The translations under genes were made by a program, and so were the position numbers. From contig NZ_FOHU01000004.1 of NCBI RefSeq assembly GCF_900111615.1, positions 124,001 through 188,000 of the forward strand: a DNA stretch of 64,000 nucleotides, in the 5' to 3' direction. The notes below the pieces were generated by a model. It saw nothing but the letters and a program-made list of their open reading frames with translations, ran no database searches and had not been told where the DNA came from. This document shows positions 46,748-54,370 of this stretch, in pieces (the stretch's first letter is position 1; each line of letters starts with the position of its first letter). This stretch comes from Natronincola peptidivorans. Its GTDB lineage: Bacteria; Bacillota; Clostridia; Peptostreptococcales; Natronincolaceae.

Positions 46748-47931
46748 ACAGCATTCCTCCTCATGCCGATTTCCTCCTCTGTGAGATAGCAGGCAGGATC
46801 TGACTGCCAAAAGTCTCCTGTGACAGCCTCTGCCCTGCCGCGAAAGTTTCCATTGCATAGGTTTAGCCAGCTGCAGTTACTGCATCTTCCCTTTAATAGA
46901 GGCTTTCTATTTTTCAGTCCACCCAGTATAGGATGAGTAGTATCCTGCCATATTTCTCCGAAGCTTCTTTTCATAACATTGCCAAGGGTATGATTTTGTG
47001 TAAACTGATCTGGATGCACATTCCCCTGACTATCTACATTGGCAAAGGCCATACCGGAGCGATTGCCCCCGTTCCTCTCCATCAGCCGGTATATTTCCTC
47101 TGCTCTTTTAGGGTTGGTTTTCCTGAGCTTTAGATACATGTATATGCCATCAGCGTGATTATCGACTGTTAGGATTTCTTTATCTAATCCTCTATGATGA
47201 AAATCTAAGGTTTTTTCCATAATCAAGTCTAGGGCTTTTCTAGACTCTTCATGAGAAATATCCTCCTCCATCATCTGCTGCCCTCTGCCACAATATACTA
47301 AGTGATAAAAACAGATTCTATCAATATGTAAATCCTCTACCAGTTTAAATATTTCGCTTAGTTCCTTGTAGTTGTGGCGATTGATGGTAAATCTCAGACC
47401 TACCCTTTGCCCTGCTGCTACACAGTTTTCTATACCCTGCACAGCCAAATCAAATGCTCCTTTTTTCCCTCTGAATCTATCATTGGTTTCTTTTAGTCCA
47501 TCCAAACTAATCCCAACGTAGCCTATGCCAATTTTTCGTAGGTTTTCTGCTATTTTACGGGTGATCAACGTACCATTGGTTGAAATCGTTGGACGAATGT
47601 TATTGTTCACTGCATCCTGGGCCAACATAAAAAAATCCTCCCGCATTAAAGGCTCTCCCCCTGAAAAGAGCAACACTGGCACCTTGAATCTGCCTAAGTC
47701 CTCAATGAAGCTTTTGCCTTCTTCATAGGTCAATTCCCCTTCATAGTTTTTAGCCTCTGAATCCATATAGCAATGAATACATTTTAGATTGCAGCTTCTT
47801 GTAGTATTCCATGCTACAACAGGCCCATAACCTTCACTGGTACCATGGACAGTGTGTTTACTGCTTTTTCTATATCGTAAAGAATCACCAAAATTATCCG
47901 TTCCTAGTAGAAGCTTTGTTACACTAATCAT
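46744..47931 (-). CDS. ahbC: Fe-coproporphyrin III synthase-type radical SAM protein (AhbC/NirJ1)
   Basis: Radical SAM/SPASM protein of 395 residues. C47, C51, C54 (CNLKCIHCY) bind the radical SAM cluster; CSNCSWLNLCNGNFRGRA near the end fits the AhbC/NirJ1 auxiliary site. AhbC removes the acetate side chains of didecarboxysiroheme. First gene of the ahb set, with GGAGGG upstream; overlaps the ahbD start by four bases. Confidence 0.83.
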   Translation of the reverse strand: MISVTKLLLGTDNFGDSLRYRKSSKHTVHGTSEGYGPVVAWNTTRSCNLKCIHCYMDSEAKNYEGELTYEEGKSFIEDLGRFKVPVLLFSGGEPLMREDFFMLAQDAVNNNIRPTISTNGTLITRKIAENLRKIGIGYVGISLDGLKETNDRFRGKKGAFDLAVQGIENCVAAGQRVGLRFTINRHNYKELSEIFKLVEDLHIDRICFYHLVYCGRGQQMMEEDISHEESRKALDLIMEKTLDFHHRGLDKEILTVDNHADGIYMYLKLRKTNPKRAEEIYRLMERNGGNRSGMAFANVDSQGNVHPDQFTQNHTLGNVMKRSFGEIWQDTTHPILGGLKNRKPLLKGRCSNCSWLNLCNGNFRGRAEAVTGDFWQSDPACYLTEEEIGMRRNAV

Positions 47932-47967
47932 AAAAATAACCCTCCTGTATATACAATTCTGTTTTAT

Positions 47968-47993
47968 AATATACCCTATACCTTTAGTATATT
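47968..47993. promoter_or_regulatory. Dyad upstream of ahbC
   Basis: Half-sites AATATAC and GTATATT are perfect inverted copies separated by 12 bases, about 40 bases before the ahbC start. It may be an operator or part of the promoter; no regulator can be named. Confidence 0.35.
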
Positions 47994-48025
47994 ATGCTTC
48001 TCCTGGTTAATTTAGGCAAAAAAAA

Positions 48026-48050
48026 AGACACTATATCGTAAATAGTATCC
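48026..48050 (-). terminator. Terminator of rarD
   Basis: Stem GGATACTAT / ATAGTGTC with a seven-base loop, followed by nine T on the minus strand. Confidence 0.85.
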
Positions 48051-48062
48051 TATTAGCATACT

Positions 48063-48986
48063 TTAGCTATGAGCTGGTTCCTTGGAATGATGCTTTCTTA
48101 ATGCCTTCGCCTGTGAATAAGAATAAATCAATAACCCAAGCCATATGAAGCCAAAGCTGAAAAAATGCACTTTAGTAAATGCTTCTTTGTAGACAAAAAC
48201 TCCTAAAAATAAGCTGATGGTAGGTGCAATATATTGAGCAAAGCCCATCATGGATAAAGGCACTCTTTTTGCTGCTTCACTAAACATCAATAGGGGTGTA
48301 GCCGTTGCAACTCCCGCTAAAGTAAGAATCAACAAGGTAGTAGTAGGTATCACTGTTAATGCACCTGTTCCATTAAACTCTTTAAACAAAACATAGCCTA
48401 AAGCTATGGGCATTAGCATAATGGTTTCAAGCATAAGTCCTGTAATAGAATCCACTTGAACAAGCTTTTTCAGTAATCCATAGAGACCGAAGCTTACAGC
48501 TAAGGTTAATGCAATCCAAGGAATCTCACCATACTGTAGAGTAATAATCAATACTCCTACTGCTGCTAAGGCTATCGCCGTGATCTGCCATGCATTTAGC
48601 TTCTCTTTCAATACTACCATAGCTAAGGTAACCACCACTAAGGGATTAATATAGTATCCCATACTGGCCTCCACCAGATAATTAGAGTTAACCGCCCAAA
48701 TGTATAAGAACCAATTGATGGATATGGTAATAGCGCATAAAGTCACCAATACAACATTCTTTTTATTACCGAAAACCTCTTTGATGCTGGCTAATCTTTT
48801 TTTATAAAGTAAGACAAAGAATAAAAAAACACAGGACCATAAAATCCTATGGGCCAGAATCTCATCTGCAGGAATTGCCTGCAGCAGCTTCCAATACAGC
48901 GGTAGAAAACCCCAAATTATGAATGCCCCTACCACTAAAAGAACACCAATAAATCTTCTATTTTCCGCCGTTTCATTTTTTCCCAT
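48063..48986 (-). CDS. rarD: EamA-family transporter RarD
   Basis: Ten-helix drug/metabolite transporter, 307 residues. GVLLVVGAFIIWGFLPLYWKLL, AHRILWSC, NSNYLVEASMGYYINPLV and QYIAPTISLFLGVFVYKEAF are RarD signatures. The substrate is not firmly known in any species (first described through chloramphenicol sensitivity). TAGGAGGG lies ten bases before the ATG. Single-gene unit with its own terminator. Confidence 0.9.
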   Translation of the reverse strand: MGKNETAENRRFIGVLLVVGAFIIWGFLPLYWKLLQAIPADEILAHRILWSCVFLFFVLLYKKRLASIKEVFGNKKNVVLVTLCAITISINWFLYIWAVNSNYLVEASMGYYINPLVVVTLAMVVLKEKLNAWQITAIALAAVGVLIITLQYGEIPWIALTLAVSFGLYGLLKKLVQVDSITGLMLETIMLMPIALGYVLFKEFNGTGALTVIPTTTLLILTLAGVATATPLLMFSEAAKRVPLSMMGFAQYIAPTISLFLGVFVYKEAFTKVHFFSFGFIWLGLLIYSYSQAKALRKHHSKEPAHS

Positions 48987-49066
48987 GGCAGCATTGCCCT
49001 CCTACCCATTCTTATATTTATCTCATTATACTCCTATCATTTTGATTTTGAAAGAGAAAAATAAAT

Positions 49067-49104
49067 ATAGAGACAAATTATTTAAAAAAATAATTTGTCT
49101 CTAT
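49067..49104 (-). terminator. Terminator of the 2-oxoacid oxidoreductase operon
   Basis: Stem ATAGAGACAAATTATT / AATAATTTGTCTCTAT with a short A/T loop, then an AT-rich tail ATTTATTTTT on the minus strand. Confidence 0.75.
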
Positions 49105-49113
49105 TGTAATCAC

Positions 49114-49971
49114 CTATAGGAAATCCTTCATATACTTTTCTGCCTCGGCTGGTTTCCATTGTCTATCTACTAGAGAAGGTCCTTCAGCTAAGTAAGGTAT
49201 TTGGTCGATATAGGTTGGCTTTTCTTTTTTATAAATAACCCCTAATGGTATTCCTTCCTCCCATTCTAACGCCTTTTGAAATGCAGCTATTTTATCTGTG
49301 GGGTCATAGCTTTCATCTAAATAATATACATTGTCTTTATACCATTTAAAGGTATTTACCTGATTAAAGATGACACAAGGCTGTAAAATATCTACCAAGG
49401 CATAGCCCTTATGATTGATAGCCTCCTTCATGATGGAAATAAGATGTTTTTTATTTCCCGAAAAGCTTCTAGCTACAAAGCTGCAGTCTAAACTCACTGC
49501 CAAAGCCAGTGGACTAAGCTGCTGTATTCTAACACCATCAAGCTGCATACTTGTTTTCTGCCCTTCAGCGGTAGTGGGAGACCCTTGTCCTTTTGTCAGC
49601 CCATATACTTGATTATCATGAACAAAATGAGTAATATCTACGTTTCTTCTTATGCCATGCATAAGATGATTGCCGCCTTCTCCATAGCTGTCTCCATCTC
49701 CAGAATGAATAATTACCTTGAGATCTTTATTAGCAATTTTAATACCACTGGCAGGAGGTACTGCCCTACCATGGAGACCATTGAAGCCATTGGTATTGAT
49801 ATAATGAGGTAGTTTCGCTGCCTGCCCTATTCCTGATGCCACTACAACCTGATGAGGCTTAAGCTCCAGCTCTGCTAATGCTTCCTTTATGGCTGGTAAG
49901 ATGCTGTAGTTACCACAACCAGGGCACCAAGCCATTTCATCCTTGGAATCATACATTTTTATATCCAGCAT
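49114..49971 (-). CDS. korB: 2-oxoacid:ferredoxin oxidoreductase subunit beta
   Basis: Thiamine diphosphate subunit, 285 residues. WCPGCGNYSIL near the start provides cluster/cofactor contacts, GDGDSYGEGGNHLMH is the diphosphate motif, and NQVYGLTKGQGSPTT follows. Catalyses CoA-dependent oxidation of a 2-oxoacid (2-oxoglutarate or similar) with ferredoxin. Adjacent to the alpha/gamma gene with no spacer. Confidence 0.9.
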   Translation of the reverse strand: MLDIKMYDSKDEMAWCPGCGNYSILPAIKEALAELELKPHQVVVASGIGQAAKLPHYINTNGFNGLHGRAVPPASGIKIANKDLKVIIHSGDGDSYGEGGNHLMHGIRRNVDITHFVHDNQVYGLTKGQGSPTTAEGQKTSMQLDGVRIQQLSPLALAVSLDCSFVARSFSGNKKHLISIMKEAINHKGYALVDILQPCVIFNQVNTFKWYKDNVYYLDESYDPTDKIAAFQKALEWEEGIPLGVIYKKEKPTYIDQIPYLAEGPSLVDRQWKPAEAEKYMKDFL

Positions 49972-51648
49972 CTATAGCACCTCCTCTTTCACTCTTTTAT
50001 AGATTTCATATCCACTCATTTGTCTACCATCATATTTTAGTATACTTTTCTGGCAGGGAATTCCCGTCTCTTGACGGATAAGCTTTGCCAGTTGTCCAGT
50101 ATAGTTTTGTTCCACATTTATTATTTGGGCAGCGTTTCCACTGTATTTTTCTAAGAGCTTTGTTGGCAATGGGTATAGGTCACCAAATACCAAGGCACCC
50201 ACATCAATGTTTTCCTTCTGCAGGATTTCTACTGCCTCATTTAATGGCCCATTCATAGAGCCCCAGCCCAACAATAAAATTTCAGGTTTTTCTACACCAA
50301 AATAATTTGGCTCTATTAATTCTTCCTTAAGAGCTTCCATTCTTTTCATCCGCTTATTCACCATTTGGATTCTAACCTCTGCAGATTCTGTAATATGTCC
50401 TTCTTCATTATGCTCATCACTATCTACTAGAACAACTTGCCCTTCGTGCTTGCCAGGGATAATCCTTGGGGATAATCCATCCTCTGTCAGGCGATATCGT
50501 TTATATGCTCCGTCCTGCAATGCCTCTTCCCCTGCTATGTGTCTATCAATAGATATATTACTAAAATCAAAGGGCTGAATGGTTTCTGTTGCATCTGATA
50601 GATACTGGTCTCCCAATATGACCACCAGCATCTGATACTTATCTGCTATATTCAAGGCTCGAACAGTCTGATAGAAGGCATCCTCAGCGTTTCTTACAGC
50701 AAGCACCATTCTAGGAATCTCTCCATGAGAAGCAGTTAATACAAAGCTCAAATCTCCTTGCTCTGTTCTGGTAGGAAATCCAGTAGCAGGTCCAGGTCTC
50801 TGGATATTTGCCACTACCAAAGGTGTTTCCATGATCCCTGCTAATCCCAATGCTTCCACCATCAAGGAGAATCCCCCGCCGGAGGTGCCCGTCATGGCTC
50901 TTGTGCCAGCATAGGAGGCCCCTATTGCCATATTGATAGCTGCTATTTCGTCCTCCACCTGCTCCACGACAATATTGGCATCCTCTTGCTTTCCTGATAA
51001 GTAGGTCATAATACTGGTGCCTGGTGTCATAGGATAGCCTGAGTAAAAGCTTACGCCCCCGGCTAATGCTCCTAAGGCGATGGCTTGATTGCTATTGATA
51101 TAGATATGTTGATCTTCTGGTGCTTTATCTAGATGATACTTTATGTCTGTAAGGCTATATCCCTTCTCTAAAGCCTGCAAATTTCGTCTGCTTAGCTCCT
51201 GGTTAAATTTTTCTTCAAATACCTCCTCTGCTTTATTAATGTCTAATCCAAAGAGCCTCAACACTACCCCCAAAGCTATAGAACCAAAAACCTTTGTATT
51301 GCCTATGTCTTTTGCTATTTCCTTTAGTGGCAGGCTCATGCCTCTTTTGTCATCTACCTCTATCCCTGCATCACAAAGAATGACCCCTTCCTCCTGTAGT
51401 TTTTCTTTATGGAGATCAATCGTGTTTTTGTCCAGTGCCACGATTACGTCTAATGCAGGATGATGAGAGGTAATGGTTTCTGTGCCAAATCGAATTTGGA
51501 TAAAATTATGGCCTCCTCGAATCCTTGACATATAATCCTTATTGGAAAAAACATAATATCCTTGTCTTTTTAATATTTTTTCCAATAAAGCTGCTAAGGT
51601 ATCCATTCCCTGTCCAGCTTCACCGCCAATTAGAATATTGTACTTCAA
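49972..51648 (-). CDS. korA: 2-oxoacid:ferredoxin oxidoreductase, fused gamma-alpha subunit
   Basis: 558 residues: an N-terminal gamma domain (GGEAGQGMDTLAALLEKIL, about 1-185) fused to an alpha pyrimidine-binding domain (SGYPMTPGTSIMTYL onward). This two-subunit layout without a ferredoxin delta subunit is that of KorAB. The start is TTG, set by GGAGGTG seven bases upstream. Central to anaerobic 2-oxoacid metabolism. Confidence 0.9.
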   Translation of the reverse strand: MKYNILIGGEAGQGMDTLAALLEKILKRQGYYVFSNKDYMSRIRGGHNFIQIRFGTETITSHHPALDVIVALDKNTIDLHKEKLQEEGVILCDAGIEVDDKRGMSLPLKEIAKDIGNTKVFGSIALGVVLRLFGLDINKAEEVFEEKFNQELSRRNLQALEKGYSLTDIKYHLDKAPEDQHIYINSNQAIALGALAGGVSFYSGYPMTPGTSIMTYLSGKQEDANIVVEQVEDEIAAINMAIGASYAGTRAMTGTSGGGFSLMVEALGLAGIMETPLVVANIQRPGPATGFPTRTEQGDLSFVLTASHGEIPRMVLAVRNAEDAFYQTVRALNIADKYQMLVVILGDQYLSDATETIQPFDFSNISIDRHIAGEEALQDGAYKRYRLTEDGLSPRIIPGKHEGQVVLVDSDEHNEEGHITESAEVRIQMVNKRMKRMEALKEELIEPNYFGVEKPEILLLGWGSMNGPLNEAVEILQKENIDVGALVFGDLYPLPTKLLEKYSGNAAQIINVEQNYTGQLAKLIRQETGIPCQKSILKYDGRQMSGYEIYKRVKEEVL

Positions 51649-51811
51649 CTTTCAACACCTCCAATAATCTATGTGTAATTTTATTATGCTTAAAGGCTAT
51701 ATATGACCTTTTCATTCTTTCAGTCATGATTTTTTTCCTTGAAGCTTGTTTAAATAAATACCCATCTCTTTTATTTATAACCATATAATACAACTGTATT
51801 TATCCATAGAA

Positions 51812-51834
51812 AAAACCCTTATAAAAAGGGTTTT
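51812..51834 (-). terminator. Terminator of the QueG-like gene
   Basis: Stem AAAACCCTT / AAGGGTTTT followed by TTTTC on the minus strand. Confidence 0.75.
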
Positions 51835-51847
51835 CTCTAACTAATTA

Positions 51848-52612
51848 TTATTTTCCCATTGGGTTTTTAAAGGAACACGGTACCGCTACCATGCATTTAC
51901 CGCATACGTCTGTCACACCTAAGTCACCTGACAGCTTGTCATTGTATAAGCACATTTCATAGCATTTGTGTCGATCGTAGCCTTCTACCTGTAAGGCTCC
52001 ATTAACACAGCCGGATACACATAGCTTGCATACTCCTTTTGCTTTGTATAGACAGAATTCTTTTTCTGTTACTTCAGTGGGAGGAATTTCTAAATTGGTT
52101 ACGATACTCCCAACCCTGCCACAGCATCCTTTCTCTGTGATTAACATATTGTTTAATCCAAACTTGCCTAGCCCAGCTATATAGGCAACATGCCTATGGG
52201 ACCATTCACTAATCAATAAATCCTCATCAAAATTATGGGTAGCAGGAATGATGGTGGATTCAAAATCCATCTCCTGTATCTTTTCATGTAAATAGGTATT
52301 TAAATCAAAAATCAGTTGATTGGTTTCTATATAGGCCACACCCCATGTTCTTGAGCTTTCTTTGCCTTCTATATTGCTTTCAACTACCTCTTCCTCAAAA
52401 GGGAGAAAATAGGTGATCACGGTTTTAGCATCCTCTAAAAAATCCGTCGGCAATCCATGGGAAGGGGTCACAACCTCCTTTAGTTGATAAAAGCTTTCAT
52501 TTTTTGCATCTGCATAGGCGATGATAGGCTCTAACCATCTTGTTTCTGTATTCTTTGTATCTGGATATCCTTTTACAAAATCCTTAATATACTTTTCAAC
52601 TGTTTCCCTCAT
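51848..52612 (-). CDS. Epoxyqueuosine reductase (QueG)-like iron-sulfur protein
   Basis: 254 residues. The middle part (HRHVAYIAGLGKFGLNNMLITEKGCCGRVGSI) is the QueG-like core; the C-terminal part has two cysteine groups (CLYKAKGVCKLCVSGC, then CYEMCLYNDKLSG and CGKCMVAVPC) for two 4Fe-4S clusters. It is shorter than true QueG and lacks the C-terminal HEAT-like repeats, so it is probably a paralogue of unknown reductase function. Confidence 0.78.
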   Translation of the reverse strand: MRETVEKYIKDFVKGYPDTKNTETRWLEPIIAYADAKNESFYQLKEVVTPSHGLPTDFLEDAKTVITYFLPFEEEVVESNIEGKESSRTWGVAYIETNQLIFDLNTYLHEKIQEMDFESTIIPATHNFDEDLLISEWSHRHVAYIAGLGKFGLNNMLITEKGCCGRVGSIVTNLEIPPTEVTEKEFCLYKAKGVCKLCVSGCVNGALQVEGYDRHKCYEMCLYNDKLSGDLGVTDVCGKCMVAVPCSFKNPMGK

Positions 52613-52765
52613 CTACGTTCCTCCTAATGCTGTGATTTAAATTGCTCTTATCTTTACTATAACATATATTCACAAATCTTGATAAACTGAACCTTATTTT
52701 ATCAGCACATCAACAATGAATAAACCATTAAGATGTCCGACGAACTTATCTCAATTACCGTAAAG

Positions 52766-52795
52766 GCAGGAAACCTCGGCTTTGTTGTCGAATAT
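52766..52795 (+). promoter_or_regulatory. SigH (Spo0H)-type promoter
   Basis: GCAGGAAAC, 12 bases, GTCGAATAT. The SigH consensus is RNAGGAWWW, 11-12 bases, RNNGAATWW; only one position differs. Transcription would begin about 85 bases before the start of the GH10-like gene, linking it to the onset of sporulation or stationary phase. Confidence 0.65.
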
Positions 52796-52883
52796 TATTT
52801 ATGAAACATATCTCAGTTATAGAACAAATGGAACTTTTTTACGTCTATTAAGAATACATAGAAAGCTGGAGGGGGAAATAAGA

Positions 52884-54218
52884 TTGAAAAAAAGAATGAT
52901 ATGCGTTTTAGGTGTTTTTATTGTTTGTGCTGTTATGCTTTTCATAAGCAACATTCCTGCCTATGGGGAGCCAGAATCCTTGCAGGAGGATTCCTATACT
53001 ATGGACCCGTTAGGTATTGATGAAAATGTAGAGGAAATAGAGGAAGGAGAATTTCGGGCTGCATGGGTTACTACTGTCTATAATCTAGATTGGCCCTCTA
53101 AGAAGGGATTATCAAAAGAAGAGCAGCAAAAGGAATTTACCACCCTTTTGGACCAATTGCAGGAGGTTGGCTTAAACGCAGTGATTGTACAGGTGAAACC
53201 AACAGCAGACAGCTTTTACCCCTCTGAATATGGTCCTTGGTCTGAGTATTTAACTGGGATACAGGGTAAAGACCCGGCTTATGATCCATTGGCCTTTATG
53301 ATTGAAGCAACTCATCAGCGCAATATGGAATTTCATGCTTGGTTTAATCCTTTTAGAGTTAGTGTGCAGGGAGATATAAATGCTTTAGCCAAAACCCACC
53401 CAGCTAGAATCAATCCCACTTGGGTTGTTCCTTATAGAGGACAGTTATATTATAATCCTGGTATGCCAGAGGTAAGAAGCTTTGTTAGAGATAGTATTAT
53501 GGAGGTTGTTGAGAAATATCCTGTTGATGGTGTTCATTTAGATGATTATTTTTATCCCTATCCTGCAAAAGACTTGGATTTTCCTGATGATGCTTTATAT
53601 AAGATTTCTAAAAGATATCCCATGGAAACCAAGGAGGAATGGAGAAGAAGTAATGTCAATGAATTCATCCAAGACCTATATACCTCAATCAAAAATGAAA
53701 ATATGCAGGTAAAGTTTGGTGTAAGTCCCTTTGCCATATGGAGAAACCAGTCTGATGATCCATTAGGTTCTGCTACAAGAGGCGGGGTTACCAGCTATGA
53801 TGGTCTTTATGCTGACACAAAGCTTTGGGTGGAGGAAGGATGGTTAGATTATATTGCCCCACAGATCTACTGGTATTTTGGCTATGGACCTGCTGCCTAT
53901 GAGATAGTTTTACATTGGTGGTCAAATTTAGTCCAAGATAGAGACATCCATCTATATGTGGGCCATGCCGCCTATAAAGCACAGCCAGAAGAAACACCTT
54001 GGGGGAATCCCTATGAAATATTGAATCAAATTGACTATAATCGTAACGCGGGAAATGCACAGGGAAGCATATTCTTCAGAGCACAGTCTATTGTAAGTAA
54101 TCCTCTAAACCTAGGTCATCTTTTGAAAACTACTGTTTACAAAGATGCCGTTTCAGTTCCAGAAATGCCTTGGCTTCAAAGGCCAGAGGAACTGTTGGAA
54201 GAAGTCATGGAATACTAG
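52884..54218 (+). CDS. Secreted glycoside hydrolase family 10-like (GHL10/DUF187) protein
   Basis: About 444 residues. The start is TTG after GGAGGGGG; the longer frame begins upstream of the probable transcription start. A hydrophobic export signal (about 5-23) ends near NIPAYGEPES. The catalytic-type barrel begins FRAAWVTTVYNLDWPSKKG and includes FHAWFNPFRVS, GVHLDDYFYPYP and APQIYWYFG. Family members cleave or bind cell-wall or exopolysaccharide glycans; the exact substrate is unknown. A SigH-like promoter suggests a sporulation-phase role. Confidence 0.85.
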   Translation: MKKRMICVLGVFIVCAVMLFISNIPAYGEPESLQEDSYTMDPLGIDENVEEIEEGEFRAAWVTTVYNLDWPSKKGLSKEEQQKEFTTLLDQLQEVGLNAVIVQVKPTADSFYPSEYGPWSEYLTGIQGKDPAYDPLAFMIEATHQRNMEFHAWFNPFRVSVQGDINALAKTHPARINPTWVVPYRGQLYYNPGMPEVRSFVRDSIMEVVEKYPVDGVHLDDYFYPYPAKDLDFPDDALYKISKRYPMETKEEWRRSNVNEFIQDLYTSIKNENMQVKFGVSPFAIWRNQSDDPLGSATRGGVTSYDGLYADTKLWVEEGWLDYIAPQIYWYFGYGPAAYEIVLHWWSNLVQDRDIHLYVGHAAYKAQPEETPWGNPYEILNQIDYNRNAGNAQGSIFFRAQSIVSNPLNLGHLLKTTVYKDAVSVPEMPWLQRPEELLEEVMEY

Positions 54219-54232
54219 CTATAAAATACTTG

Positions 54233-54268
54233 AAAACCCTCTTCATAAGCAATTGTGAAGAGGGTTTT
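54233..54268 (+). terminator. Terminator of the GH10-like gene
   Basis: Stem AAAACCCTCTTCA / TGAAGAGGGTTTT with a ten-base loop, then T and a C. Confidence 0.88.
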
Positions 54269-54370
54269 TTCTGCTTTTTCACATGCTAATGGCTAGTTTA
54301 CTACACACTTCTACTTTTCAGGAATACTATATTATTATAATTAGACATCTTATCAACAAACTCTTTTTTC

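Noticed and set aside
52782-52883. 34-codon N-terminal extension of the GH10-like protein.
   Set aside because: It begins inside the SigH-type promoter; the TTG at 52884 has a strong ribosome site and is followed by a signal peptide.
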